Of a stretch of DNA of 15,351 bases, positions 6,710 through 12,834 are shown in pieces (the stretch's first letter is position 1; each line of letters opens with the position of its first letter). Origin of the DNA: Bacillota bacterium (GTDB taxonomy: Bacteria; Bacillota; Clostridia; Christensenellales; UMGS416); the NCBI GenBank assembly GCA_023422005.1, contig JAEZSC010000100.1:1-15351 (forward strand), written 5' to 3'. A program made the position numbers and the translations under genes. The notes beneath the pieces were generated by a model. The model ran no database searches and had not been told where the DNA came from. It was given only the letters and a program-made list of their open reading frames with translations.

Positions 6710-7576
6710 TCAAGCGGTCACCTGGGCGATCAAATCCTTCAGCGCGGCGGCGGCCACGGCAAACTTGTCCGCACCGCTGCCGGGAATGTTGCGGTTGTTG
6801 GCCAGGTGGGGCTCAATGCTCAGGAAGCCATCGAAGCCGCCGTGCCACAGCGCCCGCAGGATGTCCACCACCTGCCCGTCGCCCTGGCCCACCGGCCGGT
6901 GGGCGTCGGACACCACGGCGGTGTCAAAGCCTTTGTCCGGCGCTGCCTGCTCATCCTGATATACCGAATCCTTCATGTGCATGTAATGGATCTTGTCCCG
7001 CAGCAGCTCGAAAGCGTCGGGATAATTACGCTCGCCGCACTGCACGAAGTTGGAGGGATCGTAGGTGGCCAACAGCGCGGGGCTGGGCACACTGTCGAAG
7101 ATGTCGCGGCAGCGCGCCGCCGTATCGCCGTAGATGTGCTTCTCGTTCTCATGCAGCAGCACGACGCCATGAGCTGCGGCATGGTCGGCCATGGCCCGCA
7201 TGCGCAGCATCACCTCATCGCGGTATTGCGCCGGCTCCTCATCGGCGGGGATAAAAAAGCTGAACACGCGGATGTAGGGTGTTTGCAGGATATGGGCCAG
7301 CTCCACCACGTGCCGGAAGCGCTCAAAGTGGGGCTGGAAGGGTTCCTGGATTGGATACTTCCCGATAGGCGAACCCAGCGCGCTCACGGAGAAGCCCCGG
7401 GCACTCATGCGCTCATAGGCGTCCCGTGCATCCTGCGGCGTGAAGTCGGCGATGTTCTTGCCGTCGGCAGCCCGCAGCTCGATGTGATGGATGCCGTGGC
7501 CGGCCAACACATCCATCTGGCCATCCAGATCGGAGCAGATCTCGTCGGCGAAGGCAGACAGGATAAATCGGCTCAT
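6710..7576 (-). CDS. sugar phosphate isomerase/epimerase-like TIM barrel (AP endonuclease 2 / xylose isomerase-like fold)
   Basis: A 288-residue protein of the xylose-isomerase-like TIM barrel superfamily, which includes IolE, IolI, ketose epimerases and the cleavage enzymes of 3-keto-glycosides. Four expected divalent-metal ligands can be placed on strand ends: Glu143 in LLHENEKHIYGD, Asp173 in TYDPSNFVQCGE, His200 in HYMHMKDSV, and Glu255 in LSIEPHL. The N-terminus FILSAFADEI and HHIELRAADGKN at 30-41 also fit the family. The ATG at 7574-7576 has AGGAGG 7 nt upstream. It lies 30 bp after the second Gfo/Idh gene and 42 bp before the cysteine-cluster gene, forming a compact three-gene unit. 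The fold is clear; whether it isomerises, epimerises or cleaves its substrate is not. Confidence 0.87.
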   Translation of the reverse strand: MSRFILSAFADEICSDLDGQMDVLAGHGIHHIELRAADGKNIADFTPQDARDAYERMSARGFSVSALGSPIGKYPIQEPFQPHFERFRHVVELAHILQTPYIRVFSFFIPADEEPAQYRDEVMLRMRAMADHAAAHGVVLLHENEKHIYGDTAARCRDIFDSVPSPALLATYDPSNFVQCGERNYPDAFELLRDKIHYMHMKDSVYQDEQAAPDKGFDTAVVSDAHRPVGQGDGQVVDILRALWHGGFDGFLSIEPHLANNRNIPGSGADKFAVAAAALKDLIAQVTA

Positions 7577-7606
7577 GGGATGTCCTCCTGTGCATTATAA
7601 AACAGG

Positions 7607-8590
7607 CTATTCCATCGGGTATCTCAACCCCAGAGATGCCCGTATACCGTCCATGATCTCCAACACGGCCACCGATTCCGCCAGCGCCATGCGCGGGCTT
7701 TCCGCCTGGCCGGCGGTGATGCAATCCATCGCCTCGCGAATCTCATACTCAAAGCCGTTCACCATCATCGGGTGGTTTTCCTCCACAACTTCATCACCGG
7801 CGAGCAGCCGCAAGGACTGGGCCTTCCAGAACTGCCCAAGCTCGATGCGCCCCTGGGTGCCAAAGAGCGTGGCGGTCTGGGTGCCCTGGGTGCGCACGGC
7901 GCACGTCAGCGCGGCCAGCGCCCCGTCGGCATAGCGCAAGGTGATGGCGGTCTGCTCGTCCACGCCGGTGTCGCCGATGTGGGCATCGGCATGCACGCTC
8001 GCCGGATGGGCGCCGAAGAACATCGTGGCCAGCTCCAGCACATAGATACCCACGTCCAGCAGCGCGCCTCCGCCAAGCGCCGGGTTTAGCAGCCGGGAGC
8101 GCGGGTCTGCGCCGGCTCGGAAGGAAAAGTCCGCCTGCAGCATCCTGGGTTCGCCGATGCGCCCCTGGGCTACCCACTGGCGTACCCGATCCATGGCCGG
8201 CAGGAAACGCGTCCACATGGCCTCCATCAAAAACACACCATTGGCCCGGGCGGCCTCGGCCATGCGCCGCGCCTGCGCGGCGTTGATGGCAAAGGGCTTC
8301 TCCACCAGCACAGGCTTGCCGCGCTCCAGACACAACAGTGCGTGCTCACAGTGCTTCGGGTGGGGCGTGGCGATGTATACGGCATCTATCCCGTCGTCCT
8401 CGGCCAGCTTCTCATAGCTGCCGTAGGCCCGGGGCGCGCCATATTGTTGGGCAAAGGCCTGCGCCCGGCCCAAGTCTCGGGAACCTACGGCGGCAAGCGT
8501 TGCGTCCGGCCAGGCCGCCAGCGCCTGGGCAAAGGTGTTGGCGATGTTGCCCGGCCCCAGTACCGCCCAGCGAAATGCTCTTTTCTGCAT
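7607..8590 (-). CDS. Gfo/Idh/MocA-family oxidoreductase (second copy, dihydrodiol-dehydrogenase-like)
   Basis: A 327-residue NAD(P)-dependent oxidoreductase. It has the Rossmann loop VLGPGNIANTF at 10-20, the EKP motif at 97-99, EAMWTRFLP at 123-131, and GGGALLDVGIYVLELA at 173-188. The WTRF and DVGIY features place it with the branch that includes dimeric dihydrodiol dehydrogenase and D-xylose dehydrogenase-like members, rather than with the inositol dehydrogenases, and unlike the first copy it lacks the HxxD pair after the GGG motif. An upstream in-frame ATG at 8617 exists, but the ATG at 8588-8590 has GGAGG a few bases before it and fits the family N-terminus, so I use that. It is the promoter-proximal gene of the unit transcribed from 8629-8657. 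Confidence 0.88.
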   Translation of the reverse strand: MQKRAFRWAVLGPGNIANTFAQALAAWPDATLAAVGSRDLGRAQAFAQQYGAPRAYGSYEKLAEDDGIDAVYIATPHPKHCEHALLCLERGKPVLVEKPFAINAAQARRMAEAARANGVFLMEAMWTRFLPAMDRVRQWVAQGRIGEPRMLQADFSFRAGADPRSRLLNPALGGGALLDVGIYVLELATMFFGAHPASVHADAHIGDTGVDEQTAITLRYADGALAALTCAVRTQGTQTATLFGTQGRIELGQFWKAQSLRLLAGDEVVEENHPMMVNGFEYEIREAMDCITAGQAESPRMALAESVAVLEIMDGIRASLGLRYPME

Positions 8591-8628
8591 GGCTCCTCCA
8601 ACGTACTTAATCGGCATCAGCCTTTGTC

Positions 8629-8657
8629 ATTATACAACAGGGCTTCCATGTATTCAA
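8629..8657 (-). promoter_or_regulatory. SigA-type promoter of the Gfo/Idh-isomerase operon
   Basis: On the minus strand, TTGAAT (8652-8657) and TATAAT (8629-8634) are separated by exactly 17 bp. The predicted transcription start is near 8622, giving a leader of about 32 nt before the ATG at 8590 and excluding the ATG at 8617 as a well-placed start. The perfect -10 box and ideal spacing make this one of the best promoters in the window. Confidence 0.8.
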
Positions 8658-8663
8658 AGAATA
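8651..8663. promoter_or_regulatory. operator-like palindrome over the -35 box
   Basis: TATTC-AAA-GAATA is a perfect 5-bp inverted repeat with a 3-bp centre, and it overlaps the -35 hexamer of the Gfo/Idh operon promoter. A dimer bound here would block RNA polymerase. The divergent ArsR-family regulator is the natural candidate, because such proteins repress neighbouring promoters by binding short AT-rich palindromes. The binding is inferred. Confidence 0.35.
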
Positions 8664-8703
8664 TGAGCAAAAAGCGATTGCCGAAAAGCGGCGGAAAACC
8701 TTT

Positions 8704-8718
8704 ATGAAAACGATTTGT
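8704..8718. promoter_or_regulatory. cre-like sequence (CcpA-type catabolite response element)
   Basis: ATGAAAACGATTTGT matches the consensus WTGNAANCGNWNNCW at every fixed position except the late C, which is G. It is about 90 bp upstream of the predicted start of the Gfo/Idh operon. One match at one mismatch can occur by chance, and CcpA is not in the window, but a Crh-like cofactor gene is. Low confidence. Confidence 0.25.
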
Positions 8719-8787
8719 ACGCTTTAACCAAATTGTGTACAGAATGTTAATTATAACTGGTATGGACCATTAAGTTGTCCGAATTTG

Positions 8788-8816
8788 TTGCTTTCTGCCA
8801 CCGGATATGTTATATA
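8788..8816 (+). promoter_or_regulatory. possible promoter of the ArsR-family gene
   Basis: TTGCTT (8788-8793) and TATATA (8811-8816) are 17 bp apart, and TGT precedes the -10 box as in extended -10 promoters. It would give a leader of about 140 nt. A perfect TTGACA lies closer to the gene at 8866-8871 but has no acceptable -10 box at normal spacing. Either could be used. Confidence 0.3.
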
Positions 8817-8938
8817 TATGCAAGTCCATAGATGGAATGCCGCATATGTCTAAAAAAATATGTTTTTGACAGGTATGAAAGCCGCAAAATGTGAAAATAT
8901 TAAGTATGCGCACACCGGAATCATGGAATATGAAACGC

Positions 8939-8950
8939 TGAACAAATTCA
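8939..8950. promoter_or_regulatory. TGAA-N4-TTCA palindrome before the ArsR-family gene
   Basis: TGAACAAATTCA has perfect 4-bp arms around CAAA and ends 3 bp before the GAGGTG ribosome binding site. TGAA...TTCA half-sites are common in operators of ArsR/SmtB proteins, so this could be an autoregulatory site, but the element is short. Confidence 0.3.
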
Positions 8951-8965
8951 AATGAGGTGAAAGAA

Positions 8966-9241
8966 ATGACCAACGACATGGACCGCGTAATCGCTCTCTC
9001 CGACAAGCTCAAGGCGCTCTCCCACCCCCACCGCCTGCGCATCGTGCAGGACTTGATGTCCCAGGCGCGCAACGTCACGACGATCCAGGAATCCCTGGGT
9101 ATTCCGCAGCCCAGCGTGTCCGCCCATCTGGCCAAGCTCAAGACCGCCGGCATCATCCAGGGCCACCGCAACGGCCAGGAGATCTTCTACGAGGTCGTGG
9201 ACAACGATTCCAAGGATTTGATCCGTTCTTTGTTCGACTGA
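8966..9241 (+). CDS. ArsR/SmtB-family winged-helix transcriptional regulator
   Basis: A 91-residue DNA-binding protein. The N-terminal helix leads to KALSHPHRLRIVQDL at 16-30, the ArsR hallmark, followed by a helix-turn-helix at about 38-60 (IQESLGIPQPSVSAHLAKLK) and the wing GIIQGHRNGQEIFYEV at 62-77. There is no cysteine in the protein and no ELCVC-type motif, so it is not a classical arsenic or cadmium thiol sensor; His20, His22, His54 and His67 are present but mostly fall in the normal fold pattern. I start it at the ATG 8966-8968 because GAGGTG lies 6 nt upstream; the in-frame GTG at 8957 would fall inside that site. It is divergent from the Gfo/Idh operon and convergent with the HAD gene, so repression of the operon and itself is the likely job. 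Confidence 0.9.
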   Translation: MTNDMDRVIALSDKLKALSHPHRLRIVQDLMSQARNVTTIQESLGIPQPSVSAHLAKLKTAGIIQGHRNGQEIFYEVVDNDSKDLIRSLFD

Positions 9242-9272
9242 GAAAATACTTGGCAGATTCCTCAACAGCGAA

Positions 9273-9306
9273 AAAGCCCGGCGTTCCATTCAGGACGCCG
9301 GGCTTT
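9273..9306. terminator. bidirectional rho-independent terminator
   Basis: A perfect 12-bp stem (AAAGCCCGGCGT / ACGCCGGGCTTT) encloses a 10-nt loop, with A residues on one side and T residues on the other, so it can work in both directions. It sits 31 bp after the arsR-type stop and directly beyond the stop of the convergent HAD gene at 9309, and so separates these units. Confidence 0.88.
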
Positions 9307-9308
9307 CA

Positions 9309-10067
9309 CTATAGCAGGTTTTGATTCAGCCACTTTGCCACGCCGTCATTGTCATTGGTGTCCGCAACGGCGTCAGCGGCTTCCTTGACGGGCTGGGCCG
9401 CATTGCCCATGGCGACCCCGACGCCGGCGGCGGAGATCATGCCGATGTCGTTGATATCATCGCCGAAAGCGACGACATCCGAAAGCGGAACCCCGAAATG
9501 GTCCGCAAAGGTTCTCAGCGCATTTTCCTTCCTGGCGTTTTGATGCACGATGACCGCCGATCCATGCACCGAAACATAGCCCCTCAGTTCATTCGTCAAA
9601 AACCCATCGGGATCAAAACCCTCCGTGGGATCAAAGACGATCCGGATGCGTTGGAAATCGCAGCCGGGCAAGTCCATAAGCTCCACTCTGCTGGCCTTGC
9701 CGGTGGTAATTTCCCGGAGTTCTCCGTCAAAGAAGCTGTAGGGCTCCAGATACGCACCAATCCGCACGCGAGGATAGGCACTTCGAATCTTCCGCATGAC
9801 CTCCATGCCAACTTTGTATGGAATTAGGTTTTTCCGGAACAGCACATCCCCCGCATACAGCGTGGCGCCATTGTAATACGCAATGCAGTCGCAGGGTAAA
9901 TCACCGAGAAACGCTTTCACCTTGCGGGGCGATCTCGCTGTGATGTAGCCCATGATATGGCCCGCCGCCTTGCAGTTCACGATGGCCTTGGCATTTTCCG
10001 TTGAGACTTCCTTGCCGGAATTCAAAAGGGTATCGTCCAGATCGAGCAGGATCAGCTTGTTCCGCAT
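9309..10067 (-). CDS. Cof-type HAD-superfamily hydrolase (sugar or nucleotide phosphatase)
   Basis: A 252-residue phosphatase of the haloacid dehalogenase superfamily, Cof/subfamily IIB type with a C2 cap (about 80-175). Motif I is LLDLDDTLLNSG with nucleophile Asp9 and acid/base Asp11; motif II is the Thr43 of YITARS; motif III is Lys180 in NARKENAL; motif IV is GDDINDIGM at 202-210. Such cytosolic enzymes remove phosphate from sugar phosphates, phospho-cofactors or flavin intermediates; the substrate is not predictable. Two ATGs lie near the GGAGG site: the one at 10071-10073 leaves only 2 nt, and the one at 10065-10067 leaves 8 nt, so I choose the latter. A weak -10 box TACAAT is at 10105-10110 with no good -35 box. 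It appears to be a single-gene unit between two terminators. Confidence 0.9.
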   Translation of the reverse strand: MRNKLILLDLDDTLLNSGKEVSTENAKAIVNCKAAGHIMGYITARSPRKVKAFLGDLPCDCIAYYNGATLYAGDVLFRKNLIPYKVGMEVMRKIRSAYPRVRIGAYLEPYSFFDGELREITTGKASRVELMDLPGCDFQRIRIVFDPTEGFDPDGFLTNELRGYVSVHGSAVIVHQNARKENALRTFADHFGVPLSDVVAFGDDINDIGMISAAGVGVAMGNAAQPVKEAADAVADTNDNDGVAKWLNQNLL

Positions 10068-10137
10068 CTTCATAACCTCCGTCTGTTCCGATTCTCTTAC
10101 CCCCATTGTACAACAGTTCAGAAATAACGGGAGTACA

Positions 10138-10172
10138 GGAAAGGCTCGGCGTTCATGACACCGGGCCTTTCC
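10138..10172 (-). terminator. rho-independent-type terminator after the LRR gene
   Basis: The arms GGAAAGGC / GCCTTTCC pair perfectly and extend inward through one wobble, four pairs, one mismatch and two more pairs, with a 5-nt loop. It begins 11 bp after the LRR stop codon and ends before the HAD promoter region. The T-rich tail lies largely within the stem rather than after it. Its core resembles the terminator at 9273-9306. Confidence 0.6.
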
Positions 10173-10182
10173 CTTTGTACCG

Positions 10183-12381
10183 CTATTCCTTCGTCTTGTT
10201 CCTCCGGCTCTTGCGCAAGCCCAGTATCAGCAGCGCAGCCATGGCCACGGCCGTGAGTGCCACCGCCACGATGATGGCGACATAAGCGCTCTGCGGCAGG
10301 CCGCTCTTGTCGATCTGAGCAGGGGGGTTGCCGCCCTGGGGCAGCGCTGGCCGCTGGGCCACATCTGCCTGCGGTTCATAAATGACAAAGCTCTGAGCCT
10401 CGCCATTGGGCATGTATGTACCATAGCTTTGGTAGTCATAGGCGAAGAGCACCATGTCCATGTCCTCCACATCCCCGGCGGGCACGGTGTTCACGGCAAA
10501 AGGGCCCTGCACCGAGGAGAGGTCCTGAAACACGACGCGGTCTCCGTCGGATGCCTCCATGTCCAAATAGTTGTTGGCGGCGTTGAAATAAAACACGCTG
10601 TCGGTGAAGAAGTTGGCCGCCCGCAGCGGGGCAATCGTGGAGAGCAGGTTGTCGGACACATCCAGCGCGCACAGCGGCAGGGCTTCCAGCGGGTTCAGGT
10701 CGGAAATCTGGTTGTTGGACACGTCCAGATACCCCAGCACCTCCAGGCCGGCCAGAGGCTCCAGGCTTGCGATGCTGCATTGGCGGGCACGCAGGATGTT
10801 CAGACCTTCCATGGCTGCCGTGAAATCCAGGGTGTCCGCACCGGTATAGCTTATGTCCAGGTCCTGCAGGGCGGTCAGGTTCGCAAGCGGCGAAAGGTCG
10901 GTTACTGGGTTGCTGCGCAGCGAAAGCAGCGTAAGGTCGGTGAGCGCGCCCAAAGCGGACACATCTTCTATGGAATTGTCCTGCAATGTAAGCGACGCCA
11001 TGTGTGAAAGGGTAGCCAGCGGCGCAAGGCTCTGGATGCTGTTGCCGTCGGCGCTCAATGTGGCCAGCTCCTTTAGGCCGGAGAGCGGCGAGAGGTCGAC
11101 GATCTGATTGTCGGCGATGGCCAGCTCCTGCAGGCCGGCCATGGGCGCGGCAAACTTGATATCGGTCAGCGAATTGCCGGACAGGTCCAGCATCACCATG
11201 GCCGTGAGAGCCGATAGAGCCGACGCGTCGGAAATGTCATTGACGGACAGCAGCAGCGAAGCCAGCGCAGCGTTGCCCTTTAGCGGCGATATGTCCTGTA
11301 TTTTATTGCTGGAAAGGTCCAGGTAGTTCAGGTTTACCAAGCTCTGGAGCGGCGACACGTCGCTTATGCCGCAGCCCGGAGCGATCAGTTGCTCCAGCGC
11401 GGGGGTCTGGGCCAACGGGGCCAGCGAGTGTACCTGGGTGTTGGCCATGCTGACATAGGCCAGCGCCGGCAGGCCTCCCAGCGGTGTCACGTCGGACACC
11501 GCCGTGCCATCCAAGCCGACGGCCTGCAGCTGCTTCAGGCCGGCCAGGGCAGCCAGGCTGGCAACCTGCGTCTGGCTGCATTCCAGAAACTGCAGATTCG
11601 TCATGCCTGCCACCGGCGCAAGGTCGCTCACCTGGGTGGAGCTGACCACCAGACTGGACAACCCGTTCAGGCTGCCCAGCGGTGTAAGATCGGCGCAGGG
11701 GTTGCCGGAGAGGTCCAGCTGCTGCAAGGCGGTAAGCTTCTGCAACGGAGAAAGATCTGTGATCTGGTTGTCGCTGAGGGAGAGCTCCTCCAGGGCCACC
11801 AGACCGCTCAGCGCCGCGATGGAGGTCAGATTGCTCTCGGTCAGGTAGAGCTGGCGCAGGCTCTGGATGGATGCCAACGGCGCAAGGTCATTGAGCTCGG
11901 CCCGGGCGATGTCCAGCGTCTGCAGCGCCGGCAGGCTCTTGAGTGGCGACAGGTCGCTCGCGGGCGTGTCGGTCATCGTCAGCGTCGTCAGATTCGCAAG
12001 ACCGCTCAAAGGTCCTAAGTCCGTGATCTCATTGCCACTCAGGTCCAGCGTCTGCAGCGCTGTGAGCGCCGCCAGCGGTTGTATGCTCTGCACGCTGTTA
12101 AAGCCGATGGACAGGCCCGTGACGCCGGTGGCGTGCTCCAGGCCGGTCAGGTCATAGATATCGCGGGAATCCAGCGTCAAGTCGCCTTCAAAGCCAGCCA
12201 TCTCCTGGGCGGTCAGCTTGCCGTCACTGTCGGCGTCCAGGCCGGCGTCCTGCAGCGCCAGCAGCAGGTTGGCGTCGGGTATGGCCACCGCCTCCCCCTG
12301 GGCCAGGGCTGCAGCGGGCAGTGTTCCCACCGCCAAAAGCGCCGAAAGCATCACCGCCGCCAGGCGTATGCACGTTTTCAT
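10183..12381 (-). CDS. secreted/surface leucine-rich-repeat protein with EF-hand loop and C-terminal anchor
   Basis: A 732-residue exported protein. Residues 1-27 form a signal peptide (basic start, hydrophobic core, likely cleavage after ALA27). A canonical EF-hand calcium loop, DADSDGKLTAQE, is at 49-60. From 78 to about 582 there are 23 consecutive 22-residue repeats of the internalin type, with pattern LxPLxxLxxLxxLxLSxNxIxD; the last is one residue short. A linker of roughly 115 residues follows, then a membrane helix (about 699-722) and the basic tail RKSRRNKTKE. LPQSA directly precedes the helix and resembles a sortase signal, but it is not LPXTG. Surface LRR proteins of this type mediate binding to host or neighbouring cells. 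The ATG at 12379-12381 has an AGGAAGG site unusually far upstream (about 14 nt), which may lower translation. It has its own promoter and terminator. Confidence 0.9.
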   Translation of the reverse strand: MKTCIRLAAVMLSALLAVGTLPAAALAQGEAVAIPDANLLLALQDAGLDADSDGKLTAQEMAGFEGDLTLDSRDIYDLTGLEHATGVTGLSIGFNSVQSIQPLAALTALQTLDLSGNEITDLGPLSGLANLTTLTMTDTPASDLSPLKSLPALQTLDIARAELNDLAPLASIQSLRQLYLTESNLTSIAALSGLVALEELSLSDNQITDLSPLQKLTALQQLDLSGNPCADLTPLGSLNGLSSLVVSSTQVSDLAPVAGMTNLQFLECSQTQVASLAALAGLKQLQAVGLDGTAVSDVTPLGGLPALAYVSMANTQVHSLAPLAQTPALEQLIAPGCGISDVSPLQSLVNLNYLDLSSNKIQDISPLKGNAALASLLLSVNDISDASALSALTAMVMLDLSGNSLTDIKFAAPMAGLQELAIADNQIVDLSPLSGLKELATLSADGNSIQSLAPLATLSHMASLTLQDNSIEDVSALGALTDLTLLSLRSNPVTDLSPLANLTALQDLDISYTGADTLDFTAAMEGLNILRARQCSIASLEPLAGLEVLGYLDVSNNQISDLNPLEALPLCALDVSDNLLSTIAPLRAANFFTDSVFYFNAANNYLDMEASDGDRVVFQDLSSVQGPFAVNTVPAGDVEDMDMVLFAYDYQSYGTYMPNGEAQSFVIYEPQADVAQRPALPQGGNPPAQIDKSGLPQSAYVAIIVAVALTAVAMAALLILGLRKSRRNKTKE

Positions 12382-12425
12382 CGTTGGTTGTGTTCCCTTC
12401 CTCAGAAATGATATGTAACAGATTG

Positions 12426-12454
12426 ATTATACCCATTCGCTTCCGTCGTAGCAA
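12426..12454 (-). promoter_or_regulatory. SigA-type promoter of the LRR gene
   Basis: On the minus strand, TTGCTA (12449-12454) and a perfect TATAAT (12426-12431) are 17 bp apart. Transcription would start near 12419, giving a leader of about 38 nt. It lies just downstream of the crh terminator, so the LRR gene is an independent unit. Confidence 0.7.
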
Positions 12455-12496
12455 ACATCCCCCCGGAACTCTTACAATGCTTTTACAAAATGCGCA

Positions 12497-12530
12497 CAAA
12501 AATGCCGTCCGGTATAAAGCCGGACGGCAT
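12497..12530 (-). terminator. rho-independent terminator after crh
   Basis: A perfect 11-bp stem (ATGCCGTCCGG / CCGGACGGCAT) with a 7-nt loop is followed, on the minus strand, by a run of T residues (12497-12501). It lies about 44 bp beyond the crh-like stop codon and ends the whiA-crh transcript. Confidence 0.9.
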
Positions 12531-12573
12531 AATAACGAACCGCTCCCGCGAGCGTGCGATGTGCAGCCAGCAA

Positions 12574-12834
12574 TTAAGCTTCGCCGGTCTCGATGAGGCG
12601 CGTGAGCGTCGTGACAGCTTCCTCTTCATCGGAGCCGATGGCTACAATGGTGAACACGTCGCCCTTGCGCAGCTTCAGCGACAGCACGCCCATGATGCTC
12701 TTGGCGTTGATGCGCTTGTCGCCTTGCTCGATCCACACGTTTGAGCTGAAGCGGCCGGCCACCTGCACCAGCAGCGCCGCGGCCTTGGATTGCAGGCCCT
12801 CGTCGTTTCGAATGGTCAGTTTCTTATGACTCAT
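12574..12834 (-). CDS. crh: Crh-like HPr paralogue (catabolite repression protein, no active-site His)
   Basis: An 86-residue HPr-fold protein. HPr of the sugar phosphotransferase system carries His15 in GLHARPA; here the segment is GLQSKAA, with Gln15, as in Bacillus subtilis Crh. The regulatory serine is kept at Ser46 in NAKSIMG. Such a protein cannot pass phosphate from PEP to sugars but can be phosphorylated at Ser46 by HPr kinase and then act as a corepressor with CcpA or bind other enzymes. The ATG at 12832-12834 overlaps the end of whiA by 11 bp and has GAGGGG about 8 nt upstream, so translation is probably coupled. The whiA-crh order is the same as in Bacillus. Unlike classical Crh, position 17 is Lys, not Arg, and position 18 is Ala, not Pro. 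Confidence 0.88.
   Translation of the reverse strand: MSHKKLTIRNDEGLQSKAAALLVQVAGRFSSNVWIEQGDKRINAKSIMGVLSLKLRKGDVFTIVAIGSDEEEAVTTLTRLIETGEA

Larger units (their letters stand above)
8591..8965. other. AT-rich divergent intergenic region with promoters and operator-like sites
   Basis: This 375-bp stretch between the divergent Gfo/Idh operon and the arsR-type gene carries no gene that I can support. It is markedly more AT-rich than its neighbours. It contains the strong minus-strand promoter at 8629-8657, a TTC/GAA palindrome over that promoter's -35 box, a cre-like sequence at 8704-8718, weak plus-strand promoter candidates, and a TGAA-N4-TTCA palindrome just before the regulator's ribosome binding site. 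Frames reading through the region have no family features and no ribosome binding sites. Confidence 0.7.

Noticed and set aside
7594..7599. TATAAT upstream of the TIM-barrel gene
   Set aside because: It is only a few bases before the ribosome binding site and has no -35 box at 16-18 bp, so it is probably chance in a 30-bp gap.
6101..7600. 499-residue open frame on the plus strand
   Set aside because: It is antisense to two well-supported genes with strong ribosome binding sites and shows no recognisable motifs.
8866..8871. Perfect TTGACA before the ArsR-family gene
   Set aside because: No acceptable -10 hexamer lies 16-18 bp downstream, so it was not called as a promoter by itself.
8957..8965. 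GTG start giving three more residues on the ArsR-family protein
   Set aside because: The GTG is part of the GAGGTG ribosome binding site for the ATG at 8966.
10603..12150. DNA-level tandem repeats in the LRR gene as a possible mobile or slippage array
   Set aside because: The 66-bp units keep the protein pattern but differ much in base sequence, so they reflect the LRR fold rather than a recent DNA repeat expansion.
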